Shown here piece by piece: positions 25,731-35,621 of a stretch of DNA of 44,559 bases (position 1 is its first letter; each line of letters begins with the position of its first letter). Under the pieces are notes generated by a model that ran no database searches, was not told where the DNA came from, and saw only the letters and a program-made list of their open reading frames with translations. Location of the stretch: positions 1-44,559 of the forward strand of contig VSPO01000011.1 in the NCBI GenBank assembly GCA_009775375.1. The letters run 5' to 3'. Source of the stretch: Muribaculaceae bacterium. Its GTDB lineage: Bacteria > Bacteroidota > Bacteroidia > Bacteroidales > Muribaculaceae. Position numbers and translations under genes: made by a program.

Positions 25731-27437
25731 TCACTTTGCCGACCAGCCGGAATTTTGCACCAGCATTCCATTCGAGAGAGTCAGCTGTTCGAACGGAATC
25801 TGGGAAAGACCCTTCTTGTCGATCACGTTCTGGCGCATGATTTCCACGCGTCCGGCCACTCCGCCGTTCTTCACGTCGCCTGAAGAGGCAGCCAACGCGT
25901 CGGCCAGGGCCGTCACGTCGCCACCGTTGGCCTGACGCATCAGATCCCAATAGCGGATGCCCTCGAATGCAAATTCAACGGCGCGCTCTTTCATAATATT
26001 GTCATGGCTGACGTTAATAGATGCTAAACCAGCACGTTTGCGCACCTGGTCGAAATAGCTCTGGGCGTTGCCGGAGCCGAGTTCGGCCGCCATAAGGAGC
26101 ACGTCGGCATATCGCATGATCGTCAGAGGCTGGATATTGTTGAGCTGCATGTTGCTGGTGCCGTTGGGGTCGCCGCCCACCATGCCGTTGCCATAACGGA
26201 GCGGGATGTATTTCTTCATGCAGTAGCCGGTGAATTCCCTCCAGTCTTTCACGGAGGTGTTGAATTCCGGATTTTCGCTGATTCCCTCGCCATAGAGGTC
26301 GATTACGGATGCCTGCAGGCGGGTGTCGGCCGATTCGTATTTCGAAAGGTAGGTCGGGCATACCGTGCATGCTCCCCAACCGCGGCCGTAAGGGGGCTTG
26401 TCGAGGTTTCCGCGCATACCGACCATGATGATCCAATAGTTGCCGTCGTGGCGACCGTTCCAGTCGCCTGTGGGAGTATATTTCTGCTGGATTATGATTT
26501 CGGAATTGGCGTCGCCGGCATAGGTGGACTTAGCGGTGTCCCAGCCGTTTTCACCGGGGATTGCCACGAGCGAAGCCGCCGGCCAGAGGTTCTTGTAGTC
26601 TTCCACGAGCTGGAAATTTCCGCTGCTGATGACGTCTTCCACGGCAGCGAGAGCCTCTGCCTTCGTCAGGGATGCGGCGGGAACGCCCTCCTCTTCCGAG
26701 CCTGCGAAATTGAGCTCATGTCCGTAGTAGCCGGTGTAGTAGAGGTAGACGCGAGCGAGCAAAGCCTCGGCGGCATATTTCGTGATGCGTCCGCTGTTGT
26801 CGACTCCGAGATTGGCGTCGGCCGGGATATTGGCGATGGCATATTTCAAGTCGTCGACGATTGCGGCATAGACGGCGTCGGGATCGGCCTGCTCACGATT
26901 GGCGTTGACGGGCTCAAGAAACAGGGGGATATTGCCCCATAGACGCACCATGTCGAAATACATCAAGGCGCGAATCGCACGGGCCTCTCCGATATACAGG
27001 CCACGGTTGGCGGAACCCTCCGTCCATTGGATCTGGTCTTCGCGGGTGATGAGCTCGTTGCAGCGGTAGACGGCGGCATATGAGATTTTCCAAAGCTCCT
27101 TGTAGAGGTCGAGGTCGGCGGGGCTTTGGCTCTGATCGAAGCGGTCGATCACCTGATAGTTGCGTCCGTCGCCGTTGCCGGTGGCTCCATAGGTCTCATC
27201 GCTCATGATCGTCGAGGCCATGTAGAAGTTGAGGGTGGTGTTGGAGCCCACCTGGCGCCATCCGTCGTAGCATCCGATCAGGGCGCGCCAGGCGTCGTTT
27301 TCGGTCTTGTAGAAATTGTCGGTGTTCGACTCGGTCTTTGAGGTCACGTCGAGGAAACTGTCGCCGCAGGAGGTGGCTCCGAGCAGGGATCCGGCGACGA
27401 GACCGAGCGAGAATATATTGAATTTGAATTTATTCAT
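25731..27437 (-). CDS. SusD/RagB-type surface glycan-binding lipoprotein (PUL 2)
   Basis: This 568-residue lipoprotein has Cys24 in its lipobox (LLGATSC), followed by GDSFLDVTSKTESN. SusD hallmarks include the N-terminal domain (DAWRALIGCYDGWRQ), the helical scaffold (GEARAIRALMYFDMVRLWG) and a C-terminal RagB region (ERAVEFAFEGIRYWDLMRQ). It lies 47 bases after the SusC gene and works as its lid. Its similarity to the SusD of PUL 1 is only family-level, so the two PULs did not arise by recent duplication. Confidence 0.93.
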   Translation of the reverse strand: MNKFKFNIFSLGLVAGSLLGATSCGDSFLDVTSKTESNTDNFYKTENDAWRALIGCYDGWRQVGSNTTLNFYMASTIMSDETYGATGNGDGRNYQVIDRFDQSQSPADLDLYKELWKISYAAVYRCNELITREDQIQWTEGSANRGLYIGEARAIRALMYFDMVRLWGNIPLFLEPVNANREQADPDAVYAAIVDDLKYAIANIPADANLGVDNSGRITKYAAEALLARVYLYYTGYYGHELNFAGSEEEGVPAASLTKAEALAAVEDVISSGNFQLVEDYKNLWPAASLVAIPGENGWDTAKSTYAGDANSEIIIQQKYTPTGDWNGRHDGNYWIIMVGMRGNLDKPPYGRGWGACTVCPTYLSKYESADTRLQASVIDLYGEGISENPEFNTSVKDWREFTGYCMKKYIPLRYGNGMVGGDPNGTSNMQLNNIQPLTIMRYADVLLMAAELGSGNAQSYFDQVRKRAGLASINVSHDNIMKERAVEFAFEGIRYWDLMRQANGGDVTALADALAASSGDVKNGGVAGRVEIMRQNVIDKKGLSQIPFEQLTLSNGMLVQNSGWSAK

Positions 27438-27484
27438 TGTCTTTGTATTCTTTATTTATAAAGATGAGGATTCATAATGACGGC

Positions 27485-30400
27485 TTAGAAGCCAAGGTTC
27501 ACGCCGAAGAGGAACGTGCGCGGACGCGGATAATAACCAACGTCGACCCCCGACACCCAGTCGGACGTGCCATAGCCGATTTCGGGATCCATGCCGTCGT
27601 ATTTGGTGAAAGTCGCGAGGTTTTGGATCTGGAAATAGACGCGGCAGTTGCTCAGCCAGCTTTGATTGATGAGCGGGGCGAAGTTGTAGCCGATTGTCAG
27701 GTTGGATAGGCGGAGATAGTCGGCGTCGTGCACGAAGAGGTCGGAGAATTGCCAGTTGATGTTCTGGTTTGTCACGCGAGGAATCGTGTTTGACGTGCCT
27801 TCACCCGTCCAGCGGTCGAGGATGCGGCTCGTGTAATTGGCATATTGGTTGCCCGGGTCGCGGTAGCTCTGCACGATTTGCATTCCAGCGGCTCCTGAGG
27901 CCACGAGCGAGAGGTCGAAGTTGCGCCAGTTGAGGCTGACGTTGAAGCCATAAGTGAAATCGGGCAGGCCGTTGCCGAGGTCGGCTTTGTCGGCGTCGTC
28001 GATGAGACCGTTGCGGTCGGCGTCAACGAAGCGCACGTCGCCCGGCTGCGGGTTTGCCTGAAGGAAACCGTTGCCGGCAGCGCGCCAGTCGTCGATTTCC
28101 TTCTGGTTTTGGAAGATTCCGGCTGTCTGGTAGCCGTAGAAATAGCCGATCACCTTTCCGTTCTGTGCGCGATAGAATTCCGGGTTGTTGTTGTAGATCG
28201 TTCCGGTCTCTCCGTGGATGATTCCGTCTTCATTTGGGATAGAGCCCACGCGGTTGCGGTTGTAGGCGCCGTTGACTCCGATAAAGTAGGAGAAATCGTT
28301 GCCGATGACGTCATTCCAGGAAAGATTGAGCTCCACGCCCGTGTTCTTGACGTTGCCGCCGTTGATGAAGGGGGCGTCGGTGCCGGCCGTGGCGAGCACG
28401 GGGGCTTTCACGAGCCAGTCCTTGTTGTTTTTGATATAGAAGTCGAAGTTGACGCCCAGTCGGCTTGCGAGGAAACGGGCGTCAAAGCCGATGTTGGTCT
28501 GCTCGGATGTCTCCCAGGTCAGGGCGAGGTTGCCGAGTCGAGAGGGATACGCGCCCCAGTTGTTGGCAAGGATTTCGCCGTAGCCGCCGTTGAGCTGGCC
28601 GTTGGGGCCTACGTATTGTCCGAAGAAGTAGTAGGTGTTGGCCGAGGTGATGGGGGCGAGGTACTGGTAGTTGTCAACGTTCTGGTTGCCGACGCGGCCC
28701 CAGCTTGCGCGGAGTTTGAAGAAGTCGAGCCATCCGCGTGTCGGCTCCATGAAGTCTTCGCTTGAGAGGTTCCATCCGGCGGATACGGAGGGGAATGTGC
28801 CGAAACGGTGACCCGGGGCGAAATGGGAAGAGCCGTCGCGGCGCACTGTGGCGTTGATCATGTATTTCTCCTTCCAGTTCCAGCTCAGGCGGCCGAAATA
28901 GCTGACGGAGCGGCTGTCGTCGAAGGGATAACCCTGGAGCTGCATTCCGGGGCTTGCGAGGGAGCTGCCTGTGCCGTTGCTGATATAGCCGTGTTCCCAG
29001 TCGTTGAATCCCTCTTTGAGGTTGATGTTGGCTCCTCCGACATATTCTCCGCTGTAGCGGTATGCCTCCATGCCGACGAGCACGTTGAATGTATGGTCTT
29101 TGATATCGAAATCATAGGAGATGGTGTTGGTCCAGGTCATGCCGAGGCTGTTGCTCATGTTTTGCTCGGCATAGTCGTAGGTCTGTTCCGACTGAGGGGA
29201 GAACTTGTATTTCGGGGAGAAGCGGCGCCATTTGCTTGAGCCGTAGACGGCACCGAACACCGTGCGCAGCTTCAGCCCTGCCAGGGGCTCGATCTGGGCG
29301 TAGACGTTGCCGGAGAAGGTGGCGTTGACCGATTTGTTGTTGGTGTTGACCTTCATCAGCCCGAAGGGGTTGCCCGCGTTTTGGTTGAAGTCGGCCGAAT
29401 TGGTGTTGGCGTAGCTTCCGTCTTCGAAATAGGCCGGAAGGATCGGCGACATGGGGAAAGAGGCGTGCAGGCCGTTTGCCCAGATGTTGCCGACGTCGAT
29501 GCCTCTCTTCTTCGTGTAGATGAAGGAAGCCTGCTCGCCGACGGTGATGAGTCCGTTGAAGAGCTTGTGGTCGGAGTTGATGCGGAAATTGTAGCGCGAA
29601 TAATTTGAGGATTCCTTGCCTCCTACGATGCCCTCCTGGTTGAGGTAGCCCATCGACATTGCGTAGGTAGAGGTCTGGCTTCCGCCGGTCACGCCGATTG
29701 TGTAGCTTTGGGTGACGGCGTTGTCTTCAAACATGAGGTTCATCCAGTCGGTGTCGTAGATTTCTCCGTTGGAATTGTGGATGCTCTTGAGGCTTGTCCA
29801 GTCGTAGGGGGCGAGACCTTCGTTGATGTTTTGCTCGTCCATGATGGTCATGTATTCATGGGCGTTCAGCAGGTCGACTTTCTTGGGGCGGGATTGCCAG
29901 CCATAGTAGCCGTCGAAAGTGACTTTCGCTTTCCCTTCGCGACCCTGTTTTGTCGTGATGAGCACGACACCGTTGGCGGCCTGAGCGCCGTAGATGGCAG
30001 CGGAGGCAGCGTCTTTCAGCACGTCGATGCTCTCGATGTCGGCGGGATTTAGGGTGGAGATGTCGCCTCCGATGCCGTCAATAAGATAAAGGGGGTCGCC
30101 CTTGCCGATGGTGCCGAGACCGCGGATCGTCACTTTCATGCCGGAGCCGGGTTGGCCTGACTCAGAGGCTATGCTGACGCCGGGCATCTGTCCCTGCATT
30201 GCCTGGAGGGGAGATGTGGTGTTCATCTCGGCTATCTTGGAGCCCTCGATCTGCGAGGTGGCTCCGGTCACGAGTTTCTTTTTCTGCACGCCGTAGCCCA
30301 CGACCACGAGGTCTTCGAGCATACCGGTGTCTTCGATGAGGGCGACGTCGATGCGGTCGGAGGAGACCTTCACTTCTTTAGGCTGCATGCCGACATAGGA

Positions 30401-30652
30401 GAACGTCAGCATGGCTCCTTGCTGCACCTGGAGGCTGTAGTTGCCGTCGATGTCGGTGGCGGTGCCGGTAGTTGTGCCTTTCACTTGCACTGTGGCCCCG
30501 ATGAGGGGTTCGCCGTCGGTGGCCGATGTCACCGTGCCTTTGACGGTGATTTCCTGGGCATAGGCCACACCCGAAAATGCCAGCAGACATAAAGCCGCTA
30601 TGACAATACGGATGAACCGTGCCTTGGAATGGTCGATCAGAGTTCTTTTCAT
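27485..30652 (-). CDS. SusC/RagA-type TonB-dependent outer-membrane transporter (PUL 2)
   Basis: This 1055-residue transporter has a signal peptide ending GVAYAQ at about residue 33. The carboxypeptidase-like regulatory domain lies at about 35-108 (GEPLIGATVQVKGT, GTATDIDGNYSL) and the TonB box LEDLVVVGYG at about 112-121. The plug and barrel follow, ending PRTFLFGVNLGF. It is the first gene of the operon SusC-SusD-SGBP-GH5. The divergent HTCS gene is the likely activator, and a Bacteroidetes -7 box lies in the shared 402-base gap. Oligosaccharides made by the GH5 enzyme are its probable cargo. Confidence 0.93.
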   Translation of the reverse strand: MKRTLIDHSKARFIRIVIAALCLLAFSGVAYAQEITVKGTVTSATDGEPLIGATVQVKGTTTGTATDIDGNYSLQVQQGAMLTFSYVGMQPKEVKVSSDRIDVALIEDTGMLEDLVVVGYGVQKKKLVTGATSQIEGSKIAEMNTTSPLQAMQGQMPGVSIASESGQPGSGMKVTIRGLGTIGKGDPLYLIDGIGGDISTLNPADIESIDVLKDAASAAIYGAQAANGVVLITTKQGREGKAKVTFDGYYGWQSRPKKVDLLNAHEYMTIMDEQNINEGLAPYDWTSLKSIHNSNGEIYDTDWMNLMFEDNAVTQSYTIGVTGGSQTSTYAMSMGYLNQEGIVGGKESSNYSRYNFRINSDHKLFNGLITVGEQASFIYTKKRGIDVGNIWANGLHASFPMSPILPAYFEDGSYANTNSADFNQNAGNPFGLMKVNTNNKSVNATFSGNVYAQIEPLAGLKLRTVFGAVYGSSKWRRFSPKYKFSPQSEQTYDYAEQNMSNSLGMTWTNTISYDFDIKDHTFNVLVGMEAYRYSGEYVGGANINLKEGFNDWEHGYISNGTGSSLASPGMQLQGYPFDDSRSVSYFGRLSWNWKEKYMINATVRRDGSSHFAPGHRFGTFPSVSAGWNLSSEDFMEPTRGWLDFFKLRASWGRVGNQNVDNYQYLAPITSANTYYFFGQYVGPNGQLNGGYGEILANNWGAYPSRLGNLALTWETSEQTNIGFDARFLASRLGVNFDFYIKNNKDWLVKAPVLATAGTDAPFINGGNVKNTGVELNLSWNDVIGNDFSYFIGVNGAYNRNRVGSIPNEDGIIHGETGTIYNNNPEFYRAQNGKVIGYFYGYQTAGIFQNQKEIDDWRAAGNGFLQANPQPGDVRFVDADRNGLIDDADKADLGNGLPDFTYGFNVSLNWRNFDLSLVASGAAGMQIVQSYRDPGNQYANYTSRILDRWTGEGTSNTIPRVTNQNINWQFSDLFVHDADYLRLSNLTIGYNFAPLINQSWLSNCRVYFQIQNLATFTKYDGMDPEIGYGTSDWVSGVDVGYYPRPRTFLFGVNLGF

Positions 30653-30784
30653 TGATGAATAGATGCTTATAGGTGATTATTTAGGTTGAAATTTATTTTC
30701 GTAGTTCAGCGACTGCTGCATTCATGGTTTTGAGGCGATGATGAGCCTGTCATGGTTTACGAGTTTTCCGTGTATTTACGGTTG

Positions 30785-30810
30785 CAAAATTAGGGAATGC
30801 CGCTGACAAA
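30785..30810 (-). promoter_or_regulatory. candidate promoter of the PUL 2 operon
   Basis: A perfect -7 box TAATTTTG lies on the minus strand (plus 30785-30792). A TTTG (plus 30807-30810) is only 14 bases away, so the -33 element is doubtful, as expected for an activator-dependent promoter. The leader before SusC would be about 125 bases. Confidence 0.5.
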
Positions 30811-30979
30811 GACGTATGGATACGTAGTCGGAAATGGGTATTAAATATTTAGTGAATATTATGTAATGTTAACAGATGGGGTGTGAAATGTTCCAAAATA
30901 ATGCTTAAAATATTGAAATATAATTAAGGAACGCGCTCTAAATGATGCCTATTGATTTTTGAGGCTTGTTAACATTTGA

Positions 30980-31011
30980 TTTGCATGTTTCATTCAAAAT
31001 ACCTTATTTTG
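30980..31011 (+). promoter_or_regulatory. promoter of the HTCS gene
   Basis: TTTG at 30980-30983, a 20-base spacer, then TTATTTTG at 31004-31011 (seven of eight matches to TAnnTTTG). ATG 31055 follows after about 37 bases of leader. The remainder of the 30653-31054 gap is AT-rich with no ORF; HTCS operators should lie there. Confidence 0.6.
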
Positions 31012-31054
31012 CAAAAGATTCCCTGAGGAACTTTACAGCCTAAAAAATGAAGCC

Positions 31055-34000
31055 ATGAAAAAGATGATATTCCTGATATTGATAATGCTCTCCTCGGCTA
31101 TGAGCGCCATTGCGACGTCAGCTCCTTTCCGGGTGAGGCATCTCGACGTGTCGCCCGGATTTTCCAACACGATGGTCAACAAGGTGATGGAAGACAGCAA
31201 AGGATTCATATGGATAGGCACATCCGCCGGCCTGTTTCGCTACGACGGTTTTTCGCTTATGAATTTCCGGGGAGAATCCCTTTCCGACAAGAGCGTCCTC
31301 AACAATTATGTCGAGGATTTGCAGGAAGACGGCGAGGGGAGGCTTTGGGTCAAGGCCGACGGGAAATGGCGCGTCTACGACCCCGCTTCGGGCAGGCTCG
31401 TGGATGACGCCCATACCATGCTCAAGGAATGGGGCGCCACGGGGACACTTTCCACCGTCTTTATCGACGAAGGGAAGACAATATGGCTCGGGATGGAGGA
31501 CGGGAGCGTCTATTCCGTCGGGGATGGCAAGGCCCGCAGGCTTACGCTTCCCACCTCGGCAAAGGGAAGCGTCACGGAGATAATCTCCGCCGGCGACGCG
31601 ATGGCGTGCATCACGACCGACGGCACGTTGACGCTCATCGACCCGTCGGGGTCGAAGGTGCTGAAATCGACGAAAGCCCCGGAGATTGCCGACGACAACG
31701 TGCAATATATCTACGTGGCATATGCCGACAGGATGAAAAGACTCTGGATGATATGCAACGACCGCATAATGCTCTACGACCTCAACTCCGGGAAATGGCT
31801 CAACGGACATCTGCCGGAGAATGGGCAGGCGGGGGTGGTGAAAAACGTGTTCCAAGACAAGGAGGGGACGATCTGGATCGCCCGCGACCATCAGGGGGTG
31901 GAGAAGGTCGTTGCCGGAGACGGCGGCATACGTTTTGAGAAAGTGGATATCGAAGGGGACCTTGTCCCCAACAACACCGTCACCAGCATTTTCGAGGACA
32001 GCTCGGGCACGCTATGGTTTGGCACGTATAAGCGCGGATTGTTTTTCCACAACGGCAGCGCCGACAAATTCGGGATGGCCCCCTTTGCCGACACCAACTG
32101 CATGCTTCAGGCCGGCGACGGATGGCTCTGGATGGGCACCGACGATTCAGGACTATGGAAATGGAATCCCTCGACCGGGGAGCGCATCCATTTCCCCGAC
32201 CCCTCGGAGACCGGCTTGCCGTCGGCCGTCACGGCCCTTGCCAATGGCCCCGATGGAACGCTCTATATCGGCTCTTTCTCACGGGGGATACGGACAATGA
32301 AGAACGGCAAATTCTCACGCATGACCACGGGCAGCGACCTCGACTGCAACTACGTCTGGACGCTGCTGACAGACAAATCCGGGAACCTTTGGGCCGGCAC
32401 CCTCGGAGGCGGCCTCTACAAGCTGAACACGACCACGGGCGAAGTGGCCACTTTCAAGACCGCCAACTCGGCTCTGCCCTCTGACTACGTGGAATCATCA
32501 CTGATGACAAAAGACGGAAAACTGTATTTCGGCACGTCGAACGGTTTGTCGGTCTTCAATCCTGTCTCCGGGCAGCTGCAGACGTATCTCAACGAGGAGT
32601 CGAATTCAAATCCCGGCGCGCAGAAAATCAACCAGATCTATGAGGATTCCCGGGGATTGCTATGGCTGGCGACGCGCAACGGGCTAAAAGTGATCGACCG
32701 CAGCCACCGCCGCATCCTCGACATCCCTTTGCGCGACAACATAGAGCAGCTTTTCGTGCATTCCGTCATAGAGGACAATGGCGGCGGGATGTGGGTGTCA
32801 GAGGGGTCGAACCTCGTCAATCTGAAGGTGGATTTCGACCGTCGTTCGGGCAGCCTCAAGATCGACTCCCGCACGTATGACAGCCGCGACGGCCTGCAGA
32901 ACAGTGAGTTTAATCAGCGCTCGCTGGCAAAACTTCCTTCCGGAGAGATACTTTTGGGGGGATTCTACGGCGTCAACCGCTTCCTGCCAAGCGATATAAA
33001 ATACAATTCCACAAAGCCCAGGGTGATGTTCTCCGATTTTTTCATCGGTCAGAAGAGGATATTGGCAGGCGAGGAGGTAGACGGCGTGACGGTGCTCAAA
33101 AAAAATGTGGAATCCGGAGGGACGGCGGAGCTCGGCCACGACGTGAAGGAATTTTCCGTCTATTTCGGCACCGACAATTATGCCCTGCCCGGAAAGACCG
33201 TCTTCCAATACAGGATGCTTGGGTTCAACGACTCCTGGGCCTCCCTGCATGAGGGCGTCAACCACGTGACCTATACAAACCTTTCTCCGGGTCGCTACAC
33301 GCTGCAGGTGAGAGCCATCAACAACGACGGATATGAGAGCGAAACGCCCGCCGAGCTTCATATCTATGTGCATGCACCTTTCTGGGCAACGCCGATAGCC
33401 TACGTCGTCTATGCCATCCTGGCGGCTTTGCTTGTCTATTTCCTGGCGCGGATGTTCAGAAAGGCTGAAAGGAGACGATTCGAGCGTCAGCTCAAAGAGG
33501 ATGAGCGCAACAGGGAGGAGGAATTGAATCAGTTGAAGTTCAGGTTTTTCACTAACGTAAGCCATGATTTGCGCACTCCATTGTCGCTGATAATATCCCC
33601 GCTCGACGCTATGCTGAAGGAGAGCAACGACGAGCGTCAGACCCGCAGGCTCGGCCTTATGCGCGAGAATGCCGGAAAGCTTCTCAATCTGGTCAACCAG
33701 CTCCTTGATTTCCGTAAGATTGAGTTGAAGGGATTGCAGCTTAACCCTTCGGAGGGCGACATCGTGGCCTTCACGAAGGAGATATGCTCTTCATTCTCCG
33801 GACTTTCGGAAAGGAAAGCGATAAATCTGACGTTTTATTCCTCGCAGCAGCGGATCATGATGGAGTTTGATTCCGACAAGATGGGAAAAGCCTTGATGAA
33901 TCTTCTCGGCAATGCCTTCAAGTTCACCCCTTCGGGGGGACGTGTAGATGTCTCTCTCGAACTGACCGGACAGCAGGGCGACAATCTAAGGCTTAAGGTC

Positions 34001-35119
34001 TCGGATACGGGTGTGGGCGTTCCCGACAAGGATAAGGAGCATATTTTCGAGCGGTTTTTCCAGGTAGGCGGGAATGAGGAGTCGCGCCTGGTGACGGGGA
34101 GCGGCATAGGGCTCAGCATGGTCAGCGAATACGTGGGCCTGCACCTCGGCTCCGTCCATGTGGCCGACAATCCCGGCGGCGGGAGCGTGTTTGTGGTGGA
34201 TATTCCCGTCAGGAGGAAAGCCGCTGTGGCGGCTCCTGCGAATGAGGGCACGCAGGAGGTGGTGGAGTCCGTTGCGCAAACAGGGGAGAGTGACGGGCAA
34301 TCCACTGATATTCCGCAGGAGGAGAAACGACAGAAGAAGGGGAAAGGTCTGCCCGTGGCTCTTGTCGTGGATGATAATCCGGATATGCTGGAGATGTTGA
34401 AAGACGGTCTGGAGGGATATTTCGAGGTCGTCACGGCAGCCGATGGGATAGAGGCGCTGGAGAAGCTTAAGTCGCTGACTCCCTCCATTATATTGGCCGA
34501 CTTGATGATGCCCCGCATGGATGGCATAGAATTGACCCTCCGGCTTAAGGAATCGCCCGACACGGCAGGAATACCAATCATTATCCTGACGGCCCGCCAC
34601 GACCTCAACGTAAAAGTGGAGGGGCTGACCTTGGGGGCCGACGACTATATCACCAAGCCGTTCAACTTCGATGTCGTAAGGCTGAGGATGCAGAGGCTCG
34701 TGGAGCTGACAGCACATGGAGCCACCCGCAAGCTCATCGACCCCGAGCCTGAGAAGATCAAGATTACGTCGCTCGACGAGAAGCTTGTGGGCAAAGCCGT
34801 GGAATACGTCTCGGCCAACATCGCCAGTCCCGACCTCTCGGTGGAGGATCTTGCCTCCCACCTCGGCATGAGTCGCGTGCGCCTATACAAGAAGCTCAAG
34901 CAGATCACCGGAAAGACCCCCATAGAGTTCATCCGCGTCATGCGCCTGAAGCGAGCCGCCCAGCTCCTCCGCGAGAGTCAGCTCAACGTCTCCGAGATAG
35001 CCTATCAGACAGGCTTCAACAATCCCAAGGTCTTCAGCAAATACTTCAAAGAGGAATTCGGCATCCTCCCCTCTGTCTACCAAGACCGCGAATCCTCCGC
35101 CTCCTCCCATCCCCTCTGA
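31055..35119 (+). CDS. hybrid two-component system sensor/regulator (HTCS, PUL 2)
   Basis: This 1354-residue single-chain regulator senses oligosaccharide in the periplasm and activates the PUL. It has a signal peptide (residues 1-22) and fourteen or so Reg_prop propeller repeats (DSKGFIWIGTSAGLFRYDG, DKSGNLWAGTLGGGLYKL). A Y_Y_Y domain lies at about 715-770, and a membrane segment at about 776-800. The HisKA domain has His837 (NVSHDLRTPLSL), and the HATPase lies at about 945-1060 (GSGIGLSMV). The receiver domain has Asp1149 (ILADLMMPRMDG), and an AraC-type HTH lies at about 1250-1350. Phosphotransfer residues are intact. It is divergent from SusC of PUL 2, the standard layout for control of that operon. 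Confidence 0.95.
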   Translation: MKKMIFLILIMLSSAMSAIATSAPFRVRHLDVSPGFSNTMVNKVMEDSKGFIWIGTSAGLFRYDGFSLMNFRGESLSDKSVLNNYVEDLQEDGEGRLWVKADGKWRVYDPASGRLVDDAHTMLKEWGATGTLSTVFIDEGKTIWLGMEDGSVYSVGDGKARRLTLPTSAKGSVTEIISAGDAMACITTDGTLTLIDPSGSKVLKSTKAPEIADDNVQYIYVAYADRMKRLWMICNDRIMLYDLNSGKWLNGHLPENGQAGVVKNVFQDKEGTIWIARDHQGVEKVVAGDGGIRFEKVDIEGDLVPNNTVTSIFEDSSGTLWFGTYKRGLFFHNGSADKFGMAPFADTNCMLQAGDGWLWMGTDDSGLWKWNPSTGERIHFPDPSETGLPSAVTALANGPDGTLYIGSFSRGIRTMKNGKFSRMTTGSDLDCNYVWTLLTDKSGNLWAGTLGGGLYKLNTTTGEVATFKTANSALPSDYVESSLMTKDGKLYFGTSNGLSVFNPVSGQLQTYLNEESNSNPGAQKINQIYEDSRGLLWLATRNGLKVIDRSHRRILDIPLRDNIEQLFVHSVIEDNGGGMWVSEGSNLVNLKVDFDRRSGSLKIDSRTYDSRDGLQNSEFNQRSLAKLPSGEILLGGFYGVNRFLPSDIKYNSTKPRVMFSDFFIGQKRILAGEEVDGVTVLKKNVESGGTAELGHDVKEFSVYFGTDNYALPGKTVFQYRMLGFNDSWASLHEGVNHVTYTNLSPGRYTLQVRAINNDGYESETPAELHIYVHAPFWATPIAYVVYAILAALLVYFLARMFRKAERRRFERQLKEDERNREEELNQLKFRFFTNVSHDLRTPLSLIISPLDAMLKESNDERQTRRLGLMRENAGKLLNLVNQLLDFRKIELKGLQLNPSEGDIVAFTKEICSSFSGLSERKAINLTFYSSQQRIMMEFDSDKMGKALMNLLGNAFKFTPSGGRVDVSLELTGQQGDNLRLKVSDTGVGVPDKDKEHIFERFFQVGGNEESRLVTGSGIGLSMVSEYVGLHLGSVHVADNPGGGSVFVVDIPVRRKAAVAAPANEGTQEVVESVAQTGESDGQSTDIPQEEKRQKKGKGLPVALVVDDNPDMLEMLKDGLEGYFEVVTAADGIEALEKLKSLTPSIILADLMMPRMDGIELTLRLKESPDTAGIPIIILTARHDLNVKVEGLTLGADDYITKPFNFDVVRLRMQRLVELTAHGATRKLIDPEPEKIKITSLDEKLVGKAVEYVSANIASPDLSVEDLASHLGMSRVRLYKKLKQITGKTPIEFIRVMRLKRAAQLLRESQLNVSEIAYQTGFNNPKVFSKYFKEEFGILPSVYQDRESSASSHPL

Positions 35120-35129
35120 TCCCCCTTTC

Positions 35130-35410
35130 CAGCATGGAGCACCGTGTCCAACATGGAGCGCAGGACGTCCTCGGCCTGCGACTACCGTCCGCACCGCGTC
35201 CGACATGGGGAGCAGGCCTCCGAGCCTGCGGTTAATTACCGTCCGATGCCGTCCGCGCCAAGTCCAACATGGAGCGCACGGCCTCCGGTCTTCGATTTGT
35301 GCCGCCCATTGTAGGGACGCGGCGTGCCGCGTGTAATGGCCAGTCCGAGTCCAATCGAGTCCGTTCGCGCCGTAGGGCAGTTCTGTGCGCGGCAATTTAT
35401 TGCCGCGTCG
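35130..35410. repeat. cluster of REP-like hairpins with GGAG/GTAG heads
   Basis: Four CATGGAGC-like units occur, at about 35133, 35152, 35203 and 35268 (the third reads CATGGGGAGC). In two of them GGAG precedes a short hairpin, such as GCAGGC/GCCTGC at 35212-35229. Two GTAGGG units follow at 35311 and 35372. The first GTAGGG hairpin has arms ACGCGGC 35317-35323 and GCCGCGT 35326-35332. The second has CGCGGCAA 35388-35395 and TTGCCGCG 35400-35407. A GTAG or GGAG tetranucleotide 5' of a small hairpin is the signature of REP sequences moved by RAYT transposases. No ORF or transposase lies here. Confidence 0.65.
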
Positions 35411-35588
35411 AATCCGCGCTCAGCCTGTTGATACAGAAAGATATAAAAAATATGATTATCTGACTTTATGTCCATATGTATCCTACCTGTCTGAACCTCC
35501 GTCCGCGCTCAGTCCAAATCGAGAATCCCGACAAAAAAAGCTGTTAGCCGTCATAACGATCAGGCGGCACTTCCATTAACTTTAAGAA

Positions 35589-35620
35589 TTTGTAGAAGTC
35601 AAAAATAATTGATAACTTTG
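35589..35620 (+). promoter_or_regulatory. promoter of the glycosyltransferase gene at 35817
   Basis: TTTG at 35589-35592, a 20-base spacer, and TAACTTTG at 35613-35620, a near-perfect consensus promoter. It abuts the left arm of the inverted repeat at 35622. The leader to ATG 35817 is about 190 bases. Confidence 0.75.
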
Positions 35621-35621
35621 G

